Source: Apricaphanius iberus
Taxonomy: Eukaryota; Chordata; Actinopteri; Cyprinodontiformes; Aphaniidae
Length of the DNA stretch: 64,000 nucleotides
Direction of reading: 5' to 3'
Assembly: GCA_028564705.1 (NCBI GenBank)
Contig: JAPXFQ010002431.1
Coordinates: 620,001 to 684,000 of the forward strand
Numbering within the stretch: the first letter of the stretch is position 1; each line of letters starts with the position of its first letter. Positions 1-13,241 of the stretch are shown here, piece by piece. The notes under the pieces are model-generated. The model was not told the DNA's origin. It did not search any database and saw only the letters and a list, made by a program, of their open reading frames with translations. Both the position numbers and the translations under genes were made by a program.

Positions 1-33
1 TGTTTGTATAATTTTATTGAAATTACTTTGCTT

Positions 34-100
34 CTAAAGTGCTCTGAGATTACATCTGTTGTGAACTGGCGCTATACAAATACACTCAATTGAATTGAAA
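34..100 (+). mobile_element. LINE 3' end, L2/CR1-type tail
   Basis: The text aagtgctctgagattacatc, then gttgtgaactggcgctata, then an (attga)-rich tail, is the familiar 3' end of fish L2-like LINEs. The upstream part of the element is absent or lies before the window. No coding part is visible. Confidence 0.5.
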
Positions 101-2585
101 ATATTGTTGGGGTTACGTTCTAAAAATAACCCACAACAGGGGAAATATACACTTTTCTCAGACATACATTAACATTTTCTCACATTTCTCACTAGTTTAA
201 AAACTCTCAAAGTTCAAATGTTGGTAGAATTTAAAGCATAAAAGTATTATTGCGCTGCGGCGTCTTCGTCCATGCGCAGTGGAGGTGCAGGTGTCTTTTT
301 CCAAGTGAGGAACTTAGTTATGTGTAGTTGTTTGTGCTGTTTTTTTCTTCTGGACAAGAAGATTCTTATAAACAAAAATGCAAAATTTGGAAAGCGCAGG
401 AAACACAACACGAATGAGATTGAAAATTGCCTCCTATCAACCAAGACGCAGAACACAATGCGTGTTAGTACTGTACGTGTTAGTAAAGAAGCGAAGTAAA
501 ATTGTACTATAAAAAAAATAAACCGCTTCATAGTGAGGGACCACAGTACATACTAATTTTTATAGACTCCGTTTTTAAATAGGGGAAATTATTTTGTCAT
601 AATACGATCAAAGCCAATGAAAGGGAAAATGAGAGGAATATGTTTTGTCCGATTGATTGATGCATCTGTAATCTAAAGTTTGTATTGTGTCAAATTGATC
701 TCAGACATGCTAACGATGAAAGCCATTATTAAAACTTAGAAAGATGATAAAGATGCACCGATCAATCCCTGGTTTTCTTATAGGACTTGTCAAAGGATTT
801 TGATTTTCATCAATTGCTGTTTTTTTTCTTTTTGAACTGTTGATCGTAACACATAAAATATTTATTTATGTGCTCCAGATTTTATGTTAGAGTAAAAATG
901 ACCAAGACACGAAATTCCCCATTTTGCATCGAAGCATATGACCCTAACTTTTATCTGATTTTGATGAAACTCAACAAAATGGGTCGAAGCCATGATGAAT
1001 GCAGCTAAAAAAATCTGTGAAAAACAGTCAACAAGTTTGACCTACTGATCCCTAATTAGCTCCAATCAAGGTAAACTGATCAAATTTAGATCTCTGACAG
1101 CTTTATTGGCATCTGCACACTGGTAGCCATGCCAGGACTAACCCGGACCGGTTCTGCTTTGCTTTCCTGTCCGACTCATGCCTCTCTGCCGGTTCATCTT
1201 GACCTCCCAGCGCCTTCCACAGACCATAAATCAAACGACGTCTGACGCCTTCCTCGGAACCACGGCGAAACGCAGCGGCTGAAAGGAAAACAGTTAACAG
1301 TGGCAATTACAAGGTGTGTTGCAAGCAGTCTGTGGGCCCGAGCTAAAAAAATTGTGGCTGTTTATTGGATTGCAGAGCAAGTAGGTCGTGCCAAGATGGT
1401 TCTATCAACACCGTTGGGAGTAAAAAATAAAAATAGTATACACACACACGTAAAAAAATAGCTGTTACGTTGTTCTTAGCGCCTTTGTGTCTCTCTGCGC
1501 CACCAGCCAACGGTGGTTAGAGGAACACTTGTGATCTAGACTGAAGAGACGGTGACAGACGGTGACATTTGTAATGAAATATGCCCCGATGTCTCCTTTT
1601 CCCTTTCCGCTGGATCCTCCCTTGGATTACATTAGAGATCTTCCATAACAGTGTTTCTAGATAATGACAAGAGCAGAGCGCTTTCATTTAATTTGGAATC
1701 CTCAAACATTTCAGGAACGTGTGAGAGACGTCTGGATTTCGATGACCAGTCTTGTCTAACCCTTTTTCCGTTTTAACGACAGGTGTCCTGTTTCATGGAA
1801 AACCGAGACACAAAGCTGACTATGTTATCACGTCACCCCCTCAGCTCTAAGCCCGGAGAGCCATACAGCATGTACGGCGTGCATACATCGCAGGCAGATG
1901 TTGCAGTAATCGACTGTGGGAACAGAGGAAGTGCGCTGGAGAAGTCATCTCTGTTTGTCATTTGTTCTGTGCAGATGGGAGGACAGAAATGCCTCCAAGG
2001 GTTGTTCGGGGAAATGATTTACGGCCTCGACTCCAACCCCAACAATCAAGCTTAAACACTTACCTGCAATCACTCACAATCGCTTTTGTGCCAGGGAAGA
2101 CGGATGTCAATTTATTCTGTTAAAACGGAGGCTTATCCAATTCATTGCGCAACCTTTTCACGGGGTTGTGCAGGGATGCATATGTTCTTGCGCTGCATTC
2201 CATTCTGCAATGAACCTGTACGTAAAAGTGGTCTTAGTCCAGCTGCTAGCTGCAGATGGCTTACTTCAGCTTGAGTAAAAGCTGTTTATTTAAATCATTT
2301 ATGTTTTTTTTAATCGGTGCATTCACTGCAAAAAGAATTCCCACCCTCCACCAGGGACTAATGAAAATCCTGTCATGCATGATTTTTAACGTGTTTTTTT
2401 TTCTTTTTTTTTACAAAAAACATCTTAACATTATGGTTAGCATTTATGTTAAACTCTTTTTCGAGATCCATAAAGCAGGATTAGGTTCTTAAACAATATT
2501 TAATGCTTTGAAAATCTCACAAAGTTCTGTTACATCCAGTCATACAAAGAGCATTAAAGAAGCAATACCTGTTGAGGGATAACTG
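101..2585. other. No recognisable feature
   Basis: AT-rich unique-looking sequence. Short matches to hAT ends (gatgcaccgatcaatccc near 752-769) were seen but no full element. Open frames here, including 90 codons at 1783-2055, have no family resemblance and no splice context matching the missing rnf43 exon. Confidence 0.4.
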
Positions 2586-2589
2586 TCAA

Positions 2590-3150
2590 CTTAAACCACC
2601 AGGCCAGGCAGAGAGAACCAGAGAAGCAGCCCGGAGGCCTATGGTAACTCTGGAGGACCTGCAGAGTTTCACTGTTTGGGTGAGAGACAACTTTTAGCTG
2701 TGCATTCTGCAGATCTGACATTTAAGGAAGTATAGCAAAAAAAAAGACTGAGACACTGTGTAGTTTCTGTCGATAGAGGGCAGTACAAACCTAAATCAGT
2801 ACAAGCGAGCTGTACTTTAGCAATTGACGGCCATAAAGGCCAAACCACTCGCCCCCCAGACACTTAAACTCGCGCCCATGTATTTCAGACCCACTTTTTA
2901 TGGTTATATGTTGCAAAGCTGACGATACCTTACAATTATTGTGCACCACTTTATTCATTTTCATCAACATTTCAATGGATATTGCCTGAGATTAATGGTA
3001 AAAAAAATGACACACAGTCGCTTCAAATGAAACTCATTTGCCTACAAGCAAAATGCAAGATTGTGGTAGCGTCCCCACTTTTCCTGCCAGTTCTGAGGCG
3101 TACATTGTGTTGGTTAATCACATAAAACAAAGTTGATCTTTTTGGCATGT
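2590..3150 (+). mobile_element. Decayed Tc1-type transposon
   Basis: 2595-2730 reads like a Tc1 transposase N-terminal region: gagaagcagcccggaggcct, tggtaactctggaggacctg and gtgagagacaacttttagct are near-consensus for the fish Tc1 DNA-binding domain. Around 3110-3150, gttggttaatcacataaaac resembles a Tc1 terminal region. Frames are broken throughout, so this is a dead copy. Confidence 0.55.
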
Positions 3151-3823
3151 AACTTTCAACGTTTTTATGGAAGAATTTAAATGATTTGAAGAACTCAGAG
3201 TAATAGGCCAAACAATAACTCACTGTAGTCTTGAGCCTTGAGCAAGCGAAAAGCGATACATTTCGTTTTTCTGCTGCTTTGTGTCGCCGTTGGTTCTTAA
3301 AGTCAAGTCGTTCGTCAAAGTTCTTGATTTGAGGCTTTCTCCGTCTCCACTTGTTGCTTGGTGCACGGAGCAGCTTGGGGCCACTTGTGTTCAGCCCAAG
3401 CAGGAGCTAAAGCTCCCGTTAAATGCTTTGAAGCTGAAGCAGCGAAGCATTTCACCCTTTTGCTTTAGAAGCAGTACATTATCACAGAACACACTCATTG
3501 ATGGCTACAGGGGCGGTGTTGCGTTTGCTAATAAAAGAGGGGTGTTAAATACTCTCTCAGTGGTCTACTGTGTTTTATTTTATGTGGAAGAGTGTTAAGA
3601 AGGCATCTGTCTCTCATTAAATGGAAAACCACAGGAAGAGTCTGCTGTGATGTCCTGCAAGGATGGATGGATGGATAGATGGATTGCTCTTAAACAGCTG
3701 AAATATATTTCAGTTAATTAATATTAAAACAATAAGAAAAAGAAAAGAAAAACTTAAAATAATACGCAAATACACATTATTTTGGGCCTTTAACAAACAA
3801 CATCGTCCCTTGTTTCTTCCCTT

Positions 3824-3825
3824 GA

Positions 3826-3881
<56 letters not shown>

Positions 3882-3882
3882 A
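3824..3882. repeat. (GAAA)n microsatellite
   Basis: About 15 near-perfect GAAA units. It generates a false repetitive open frame on the minus strand. Confidence 0.95.
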
Positions 3883-4559
3883 GATTTTGACCTATAGAAA
3901 CACAAACTTGTTCTCTTGTTCCTTTTCCTAATTCATCCCAGTAAACAGGTTCTCTGTCTCCACTTCTCAGCGCTTCCTTATTCTGTAAGTAAGCTCCGTT
4001 CCGTCCAGCTAACCTCTGGGTTCCAACATTTAATTGCTGCCACTTTCTGTGTCTGTGGATCACTCCACAGTCCAGGGCCCAGTTAGAGGAGGCCTAGGAG
4101 CCGTGTGGATGTGGCCCCTGTGTCCACAGGGTAGAGGGATCATTGCAACACTAACAGACCGTGGGGTCACCAAGCCACAGACTTGTTATGACAGGGAAGT
4201 GCTGTGTTTATGTTTAGGTTTGAGCTTTGAAATGTATAGCACTACCCTGAACTGAGGCTGATGGAGAGCCTCAGTTTGGTCCCCCCCCCCCCATGCTAAT
4301 GTGTTTGTATATGTTAGGTGTTTATGTTAGTAGGGCCACAGAACCTGTGCAGGACGTGCAGCCAAGGTTCTTGGCTTCGATTCCCGTCGGTTTCCACTGA
4401 ACTCCCTGTGAGACCAACAACAGTAAGGAGATGTTTGCATGAGAACAAGAGCAACCAGTAGCTTATTAATCCTCAGTGTCGTGCATATGATACCTGCATC
4501 TAAAAACAATCAGTGGATCGGCTGCTTTCCATTAGTATCACTTATTTTCAGCAGAAAAC

Positions 4560-4985
4560 CATAGTTACAGGGGTTGTATATCTATGGCCAGGTTGCTGAC
4601 ACAACAAAGATATTTACCTCCGTCGAGGACGTTACGTTTACGCCAGGGTCTCTCTGTCTGTTAGTTAGCAACATAACTGTAACATAAAATGAATAACTCA
4701 TAAAGTTATTGGTGGATATTGATAACATTTTCAGGAAATGTCTGCAATGGGCCCAGGAACAAGAGATTAGAATTTGGGGGTGAAGCAAAAAACGCTGTTA
4801 CCAAAAAAGTGATTTTTGTGAACTACTGAACCAATAATTGCATTATTGAGGATCCATCTGCTAAAGCTAAAGGTATATTTTGGTAGTCAAGGAATCTGAA
4901 AGAGTTACAATTACATCACAACGTGGGTAGATGTCGGGGAGGATACTGAGCTGCCTTTGCGGAGGCCTGTGTTGTCAGAGTGCTT
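4560..4985. repeat. Interspersed repeat, class unresolved
   Basis: The text gtctgttagttagcaacata, then ttttcaggaaatgtctgcaa, then gcggaggcctgtgttgtcag resembles a repeat I recall as common in fish genomes. I cannot assign its class. Confidence 0.35.
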
Positions 4986-5364
4986 CAAAAATGCAGATGT
5001 AGGGCATCAAAAATTATTATTTCTGAAAACTCTGTTTTAGCTGTTTGCTCGTGGACAGAAATGAACGATTTTTTGGTGTTTTTAACTTCACTCTCTGCTA
5101 CAAAAATGCTCAGACATCTCATGTACGAACTGTGTTTCCACCCACAAACAGCATTTGTGTTGGCATCATCGACTCTCCATTACTCTTTTCAAGTAATCAA
5201 TGGGAAAGCCTTTGTTGGGATTACAGCTATCAGAAACTGTTATTACTGCTGAACAACTGCTTTTAACAGCGTGAAAAAAACAACCGCTTCGCTGACTTTG
5301 CTTTTCTGTTTCTGGGTGTTTAGCTTAAGTTGTCCTGGTGAAACAGCATCTAACGTTTTTTCTA

Positions 5365-5510
5365 TCAGCATAGTCCTGTATTTAGCTCCAACCGTCTTCC
5401 CGTCAGCCCCGACTGGCTTCCCTGTTCTTGCCGATAAATTCAACCCCCCACAGCATGATGTTGCCACCACCGTATGTCTCCGTAGGATGTGCCGTGCTAA
5501 TTTTCCGCAT
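5365..5510 (-). mobile_element. Tc1 transposase fragment
   Basis: Read on the minus strand this contains the Tc1 catalytic-core stretch that in intact copies encodes the GGG-x-WGCF region and the KMDGAKYR region. On the + strand the markers are tcctgtatttagctccaac and ccacagcatgatgttgccac. It is frameshifted and truncated. The Penelope-like fragment starts about 60 bp later. Confidence 0.6.
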
Positions 5511-5567
5511 ATACTGGAGGGTGCGCACAGCCTAAAAGAGAACTGGGGGTAAGAAAATCAATATTAG

Positions 5568-6125
5568 GGACTTATTTCATGTACAACCACAAATGTAATC
5601 TATATGATGAAGTGCCCCTGTGGCTTTGCATACATTGGTAAAACCACACGATGCCTTAAGACCAGAATATCAGAGCACAGAAGCAGCATTCGCACCAATG
5701 ATCAACAGAGTCCTTTAGCTGTGCATTTTAATACCTTAAAGCAAAACCCCTCAACTCTGACATACCTTGGTATTGAGCATGTAAATGCCCCTAGGAGAGG
5801 GGGTGATCTCAATAGTATTCTTCTAATAAGACAGGCGTACTATATCCTCACCATTAACACATTGTCTCCCAGGGGTCTAAATCTAGACTTTGACCTAAAA
5901 CCTTTTCTGTAGTTCTGCTTAATCTATTCCAAATTTTATCTCTTTTTTGGGGAGAAGTGCATGTGTGTCAATTGGTCTGATTAGGTCCTGATTGAAGCAG
6001 ATGGGCCTGTCTGGGCCCTTTTATCTGTTGCTTTCCTCCATTTGTTTTTAAGCTTGAGAAAGGCCCAGAAGGGTCGAAACGTTGCCATTAAATAAAGTAT
6101 AGTCTTTTTTTGTTAGCAGTCTGCA
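5568..6125 (+). mobile_element. Penelope-like element 3' end with GIY-YIG endonuclease
   Basis: An open frame from about 5568 to the stop at 5910-5912 encodes CTTNVIYMMKCPCGFAYIGK, then TTRCLKTRISEHRSSIR, and later PRRGGDLN and LSPRGLN. NVIY and AYIG are the GIY-YIG motif; Arg in KTRISEH and the CPCG cysteines fit the Penelope-like retroelement endonuclease with its associated Cys motif. This is only the C-terminal 114 residues: a stop (5565-5567) precedes it and no reverse transcriptase is present. After the stop comes about 200 bp of 3' region containing gaaggcc-like and cgaaacgttg text usual for these elements. It is a 5'-truncated dead copy. Confidence 0.75.
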
Positions 6126-8734
6126 GGCCTCCTTTTTTTCAACCGTGTTCATTTTCAACGACATGTAGAAATAAGCATGTAAGCCAAAATGTCCTTCTTC
6201 TTTACATTTAAACACTACACTAATAAAAGGTGTAGAAGTTGTTGGTTGTAATGTGACTAAATGTGAAATAGTTAATCGTCTATAAAAAAAAAAAAAAACA
6301 ACAACCTTTGACTAGATCTGTTTATGTCTGCGTATTTCTGCAGGTGTCTTTCTTATCTGTGCGGTCGTAAATGCTTTGACTTAATGATCTGAAACTGAAA
6401 GGCAGCTAAAAGAAATGACGCCAGGCAGGGGAAATTAGCACGAAAGAAAGGCAGGGCCGAAAGCTTTGACGGCAAGCAGCGCGGCTCGCCAACGCTCTAC
6501 AAGACGCCAGCAGTTGTCCCTTTCACCAGTGGAAGTGTTTGATTCACCCTCAGCCGTCTTTCTTCTGCTCCTCTTCCACCTCCAGGTTCTTTCTTTTCCA
6601 CTGAATCCCTTTCATGAGGCAGAGACAGTCTGACGGGCCTGAACTTGGTGTGGGGGGGGGGGGCTTCTAGTTAAAGAAAGCTCCCGGGCAAATTTGGGGT
6701 CGGTGGTAATTACCTGAGCTTCATTAAGGGATCATGTTTCCACCCCCCCAAGATATTCCTTGTGGTAACCGTGACTGGATACAGGGCTGACGCTGTCAAT
6801 AAAAAGGGGCTGGAAGATGACACTCTCTTTGTTTTGACAGGACCAAAGCAGAAAGGCCTTTGCTAAGAGAAAAAAGGGGGTGAAGGACACAGATCCCACT
6901 TTTCCAGATGCTCTGACAGGGAGGATGTGTGCTCCGCTCCCTTGGCAATCCGCCTTCTTGGCCATATAAGCATTAGATGTACATGTACTTTGTATCTGGT
7001 CAGGATACACAAGGATTGCTCGTTTAGCAATGGGTATATGGGACATTTTTGACACTGACAGCTCAAGCCCACTGGTCAGGAAAAGTACAAACCAAAAAAC
7101 TATGGGGTTTGGACAGCCATGTGTCAGTCTCCCTCATAGAAGCACTCAGGAACTTTTTCCACCAATAGCTCATGCTAACTCCCACTATATATGTTCGCAT
7201 GCAAGCACATGCTCAGGTGCCTTTAGCAACAACACAGAGCCGTGTGCTCCCTGCAGACTATCACACGCTCACGTTGAATGGACTTGTTTCGCAAAGTGGC
7301 AAGGTGGAAAGCGAGGGGTCAGTGTCTCAACCCGCCCCGTCACCCAGGGCTTATTTTCCAGCCAAACCATGTGGCGCAGATTGTTGTAGCCCACACTGGA
7401 ACAGTAACCCCGGCGACTAGAGTCTGATGTTTTTTTTTTTCTTCCTGCCATTACAACAGACCACTGCAAAGTCATCTTGATTAGACTTTTAGAGACAAGT
7501 CGAGATCCACACTTCTCTGGAAAACTCTTAACTCTCACCTCATGTCTTTATATTTTTGTTGAAAAATGCCAGAAAGGAACATAATAATTTATGGTGGTCT
7601 CAAGTGGCAATTCTCTCACCTTTCTGGTGATCTTTGGGTGTTTTTTTAATAGATTTCAAGTGATCTAAACTTTTAACACAGGACTATGGGTTGTAGAGAA
7701 AAACTAGTAAAAATTAGATACTTGCATCTCTCTAAACACCTCATGGTGGAAGCAGTGAATTACAACCACTTCACCGCCTTAAGGGTCAAGTAGCCCTTCT
7801 TAAGCCTAGTTTATGCTTCTCCGACCGCAAATTTGCACTCAGATGCAGACGTATTGAGGGAGACATTTTTCATTTATGGTTCTCAGTTTTTTCTCTCCTT
7901 TCTCCATTGATTTTTCAGCGTTTCGAAAGCAAATCTCGACCAGGACAGCAGGGGATGCTAACTTTTCATGTCGTCGCCTGCCTACCGTTGCAGTGTAGTT
8001 TCTGTTTTTTTATTGCTGCTGTGAACGCATTTCCCCCCTCAAGGAGCAATGGACGACAGGAAGTAAGTTTTGATTAGGCTGTAAAGCTTTTACTAGAAGT
8101 GCAGCTCATAGAATATTCTAAAAAACACATGGAAACAAACACAACAGCCTTTTTTTTTTTTTCTGCAGTTCCATGTGTTCAAAATCGCCAAAAGACCAAA
8201 TTAGATAAATTAGCCTTTGAATATAAAGCATGTAGTACCCAAACGCTGCATTAACTACAGATTACATCGACTAATTCTACTTGAATCATTACTCGCTGCC
8301 TTTTGCAAAAAAGGCAGTACAGGAGCACCATTTATTTTTCCTTGGCACTGACTAGTTGTACCCCTAAGAGTGAAGATAAGGCTTTGGATGTTAGTGTCGG
8401 ACTGCTCAGACGGTTTCCAGTATGTGTATCAATGCACGTTAAGGCAGGTTCGGTCTTTGAACCATTAACAAAGACAGATATGACCGTTTTGGAAGGGGGG
8501 ATTTCAGCTGTTCGCAGGCAGCTATGATCCCTAACAATAGCGAATAACCAGTGGATCACTGTATTGAACTCTTTAAACGTATATATCATGGCAGCCTTTC
8601 TGGATGTTCACTCCCCAACACTGATATACTTTATTACTAAACAGCTGTGTTTTTGTTGTTGATTGTTCTGTGTATTTCTACTGGTTTCATAGAAAATCTC
8701 TGTCCAGATTGGGTGTTTACGCCTCTGTCTTCAG
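6126..8734. other. No supported gene
   Basis: Contains poly-A at 6286-6298, a short G run near 6651-6663 and unique sequence. Text near 7806-7870 (tagtttatgcttctccgacc) resembles a MITE end, but no partner end was found. The open frame of 119 codons at 7030-7389 has no recognisable family. Confidence 0.4.
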
Positions 8735-9023
8735 GGCTGCATAGTAGCACTACAGCTACCTTGCATCAAGAAGTTCCTGGGCTTGAATCAAAGCGTCGGG
8801 TCTTTCTGCATGGCGTTTGCATGTTCTCCCTGTACATTCATGGGATCTCTCCGGATACCCTGGCTTCTTCCCACAGGATGGAAAAACATGACCTGTTAGG
8901 TTAACTAGTCTCTCTGAATGCTTTTTTTGTCCTGTGTGTCTCTGTGTTGCTCTGCGATGGACTGAAAGAGGCACCAGCCTGTGACCCTGCAAGGATAAGC
9001 AGTATAGACAAAGGATTGATGGA
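8735..9023 (+). mobile_element. SINE with tRNA-like head (old copy)
   Basis: The copy begins ggctgcatagtagcac, keeps a degenerate B box (gggcttgaatcaaag), the body gcgtttgcatgttctccctg and gttaggttaactagtctctc, and ends aaaggattgatgg. It is the most complete head of the four related copies in the window (also at 23807, 31501 and 55749). No clear target duplication remains. Confidence 0.72.
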
Positions 9024-11985
9024 AGGCGCAGTCTACACTAATATTCTGCCTTTTATTATTAACTTTGTACCTCAATGCAAACGTGATCAAAATAATTTTT
9101 TATTACCGTTTTTAAAAATTCTAAGTGGTGATTTTTTAAAAATTGTTCTTCTATATTCATGTGCAGATTATTAAAAGCCATTCATCATGTATCCAAACCA
9201 CAACGTCTATCTTGCTTTGTCCCATCTTTATTCTGAGCCTCTTGAAGTGAAAGTTAAATCAAGAGATAAATTGAGCTCCAGCTATTTTTGAAAAATTGCA
9301 GGCTTCTTTCTTTTTTTTTTGTGCTTCAAAGTTGTTGATGTCGAGTCTGTCGCCCCCTTCTGACCTAGATGCTGATGTTTGAGCCTGAGTAACCCCAGAA
9401 GCGTGTTCCCTGTGTGTTCACATGTTTGTGTGCACCGTGTTGATTGAACTCTTAGTTTACTTGCAGCAACCTGGCAGACCTTCAACCCCCTGAGGCAGAG
9501 CTCCGTCAACTTCTGGTTTGTGTGATTTTTTTTTTTCCCAGCTGAATGACAGACAAACCTGCTTCATTTTGAGGTAGCATTTTGGCCATGGATTGTCAGA
9601 GGCGCTGTGACCTAAACAGCTGGTAACTGAGTGGCAGAGCTTTAATAGAGGTTCCAAATTCCAACCTCAGAGCTCCCACTGACATGAGGGCTTGGTTCCC
9701 TGCTGGCAGCAGATGAACCAAAATGCTCTCTTACTGATTGTCTTTGGGAAAAAAAGATCCGCAGGGCTAAGTCACGGGGAAAATAATATTATTGACTCTC
9801 CACTACAGCTACTATTTATTTCCTCCTTTTTTTTTTGCCTTGGAATATTTTTGGTAGTCTCTGATTGAGCTGAAAAGGAATGCCTTTAATCGAGGCTACA
9901 AAGGAGCCGAGGGACACGTCCCTGTCGGTTCTGCAACAGATCTAGACAGATGAGGAGGAGGCGGAACGGAGGAGTTTGCATTGTTAACAGTCTGTGGGGA
10001 GCAGTTTGCGTTGCCTGTGGTTTCTCGTCCCTGTGAAATGGAGACTCGTTTATTCGGTTTCCCAGGCTCTGTTTTTGTCAGGGCCACACACAAAAAAGCA
10101 AAACAAAACAAAAACCCAAATGAAGACGTTTCAGACTGTCCTCGCTGCTGTTTATAGTCCGGTGTAGAGTGGTACGCGGCATCAACAACGGTGGCGCATG
10201 TAGAGTGTTCGCAGGCCTCTGATTGGAAGTGGCTTGCATCTAAAATAGAAGATAATGCCTGGTGTAGCTTGAGACGCAAAAACATAGGTCGTTGGCCTCA
10301 GAGGAAGCCAGAAAAAAGTAAAAGCAGCCACTCCTTCTGAGCCTCCTTGGCTCAGCGTCGGGGTTATTATCTCCTTTATTCGGCGTGATTGCACGGCGTC
10401 ATGTTGCAACTTGTTTAATGTCACAGCGAGAGGCGAACGGCGTCAACTTGGCCATTTCCCCCGAACATCTTGTTAGTTGTGGGTTTTTTTTGTTTCTGTT
10501 CTAGCATGCCCCGCAAATTTACCACAAAAGAGTAGCAGAGGTCAAGGTGTCACAGGAGTAACGTCAATAAAAGTATTTTTCTTTTTTCCTCAACGTCTTC
10601 TTTGTTGAAGGCCGAGTTCAACTGCGGGGCCTCTAATTTGAGCCTAGTAAATTCAGATTGGTGGAGACAGCTGGCAGCACGGCGTATGGAGCGAGCATGG
10701 GGTTCTCGCTGCTCTGTTGCCCTCTGCCGTCACGAGCGCCGACTTCCCTATTTCAAGTGGTTAACTCAATCGTTCTCTGCATCGTCTACGGAAGCTCGGC
10801 TGGTTTAAAAACAAGCTACAACCTGTGGAAATCCTATGGTTTTATGAAAGATGGAGGACTTTATGTTAGATTGGGTGATGGCGTATGACATGTGATGTAT
10901 TGAAGTGTATCTGTCCGATGTTACTGCTTCCATAGGCATCCAGACGGAGAGTAGTAGCCAGGTACTGCTGTTTTTCAGGCCCTTCCTTTTATCTCACTGT
11001 CTCAGTCTGGCTCTCTCCTCTCCTCTCCTCTCTGACAGACATGCACCAGTCCTTTGCAGCCCATTACGTCAGTTCCCCAACCCGGGATGCCAGCTGTTGA
11101 TGTCACCCCTGGGTCTTTTTAATTCGGAGATTTCCGCTGGGTCGAGAGAAACTGGGAGAAGGGAGGGGGTAACCCTTCCGAACCAGGCCAGTAGGGGGTA
11201 GTGGGTGAGCCCTGGGAGTCAAAATCAAGAACCGATCAGGGGTATAGACGTTACTGAGAGGTGTGTGTATGTGGGGGACTGCCTCTGTGACCTGTGACAT
11301 CATTTGTATGTATGTGACCTGCAAACACTGACTCTACCCTTAAGCTGTTAAATGCAGTTACCATTTTCCTCGCTTTCAGAGGGAATCAAATCTTCCTATC
11401 AGAAGCCTGCCTCTAGTTCTCTGTAGCCTCGAGGCTTTGTGTGGGACAGAACATCACCTACCATGTAATTGATTTCATTGGTATATAAAAGAAGAGCGTC
11501 GTATTTACACACAAACGTATCCAACTTTTGCCCTCCGCAGTGTGAAAACGTCTCCCTGCAGCTTGTCTTTTAAAGGCTCTCTCCACCGTACCTGATAGAG
11601 GTGTTTGTGTTCCCTGAACGCTTCCGCCTATCGTCACGACACAGCCGCAAACTTCCGGTTGTTTTTGCTGAGAGGACGTCGGGTTTTCACAGTCATTTAC
11701 AAATAACAATCTGAGAATTGTTCAGAGGGTGAATTTACAACACCGTCCTTGTGTGGGTTTGATCTGGGACAAACTTCCGCTAACATTCAAAGAAAGCATA
11801 TTCTCCTTCAAAGGTCTTTTATTATTATTATTATGCAGTGCAACATATATACAAAACTGCAAGATATTTTTACATTTTCTTATGATTTCCCTTCCAATAT
11901 ACACTTAACATCAAGCTGCCAGGTAAACAGCCAGGTAACTCCAAGGTAAATTAACTATAAATAAGGAAATATAATTCATGCTATA
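9024..11985. other. No supported gene; moderately GC-rich unique sequence
   Basis: Nothing repeat-like was recognised apart from homopolymer T runs. The stretches 10140-10450 and 10580-10850 are more GC-rich and look unique, so they could be conserved non-coding sequence. Open frames of up to 129 codons (minus, 9896-10285) resemble no family. Confidence 0.35.
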
Positions 11986-11989
11986 TGTT

Positions 11990-12570
11990 GTGTATGTCAA
12001 AAATTTGAATACAAATTTAAATTTACACACTTTTCTAGACACTCAAAGTCACTTGACAAACATCAATACAGCACTATAGAACAAAAAATTACAGAGACTT
12101 TAAATACAAGCAAAAATAAAACAAGGGAGGCAGTTATTTTGAGTAAGCCAACTGAGTTTGGACTCAAAAAATGGAAGAGTTTTGAATGGTTCTAATTTCC
12201 AGGGGCAAGGTGTTCCATTGTATAGGTAGCTATAAAAGGAGAATGCTCTACCTCCCATGGTGGTAAGGCGAATTCTGGGAACGGAGAGAAGAGGTCCTGG
12301 TGACGATCTGAGTGAGCGAGAGGGAATTACAATATGGAGGAAATCAGATAAGTAAGCGGGTGCTAAATTGTGAAACACTTTAAAGGTGAGTAACAGGATC
12401 TTAAAGTCCATTTAGATCCTAACCGGGAGCCAGTGAAAATCGTGAAGGACAGGAGTTATGTGATGAAAAGAGGGAGTTTTGGTAATTATGAGAGCGGCCG
12501 AATTCTGAACCAGCTGGAGTCTGTGAATGGATTTTGAGGGCAGACCAGATAGCAAGGAGTTACAAGTAGG
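11990..12570 (-). mobile_element. L2-type LINE, 5'-truncated, ORF2 C-terminus and 3' end
   Basis: On the minus strand, 12540 down to 12412 encodes [20 protein letters not shown], then [20 protein letters not shown] and [10 protein letters not shown]. 12411 down to 12100 continues MDFKILLLTFKVFHNLAPAY, then LSDFLHIVIPSRSLRSS, then LTTMGGRAFS. This is the well-known C-terminal tail of fish L2/CR1-clade reverse transcriptases. The 3' end near 12000-12060 (gtcaagtgactttgagtgtc, tagaaaagtg) is the L2 terminus. The frame is nearly open, with one break at the 12411/12412 join; the RT catalytic part is missing. Confidence 0.87.
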
Positions 12571-13241
12571 GTCCACGTCAGGAAATATGCACGCAAGTTG
12601 GACCATGGACATGTGAACATGAAGAACAATTTTATATTGGATAATCGTGTGACGAGCACACATTGACACAGTCTGTATCTGGCTAAAAATAGAGTCCCAC
12701 TGTTCATTTGTTAAAAATTTTTTTTAGATCATGTTCACTTTTTGATAAGATCATTTCCCCAGAGTGATCGGCCAAGACGGACATTGCAACATAGAAAGCA
12801 TAAGTTCAGGCAGGAAGAAAGCATATTCTAAACTATGTCTTGGTGTAAACCATAATATTGTTGCGCTGACTGTAATGTTTAGGGTTTCTCTTTTTCAGCA
12901 TCTGTCAGGTTTTTTTCTGCTCTGTGTTAAGCATTATCCAACTATTCTATGTTCTATCACCAGCTTCCTTGTCTCTGCTCGTGGCAGTGGTCCGCAACAG
13001 GGACGCCTTAAGGTTTCCCATTGCCAAGTCGGCTATTAGAGGTTGAAGTCAGGAAAAAGAAAAAGAAGAACCCAACCTGTTCTAGGATGCATGTAGTCCC
13101 TAGATTTCATCCCTGTCAGGCCAATCCGCTCGCTGAGAATCACATTTGGTGCTGAAGTGTAATGGAAAAATCTAACATGAGAGTGTGGTCCTTCAGGCAG
13201 TTTAAGCATTTAACCCAGATTGTTGATAGACACGCAGGAAT

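Noticed and set aside
3710..4063. 117-codon minus-strand frame with Phe-Leu-Ser repeats
   Set aside because: Created by the GAAA microsatellite.
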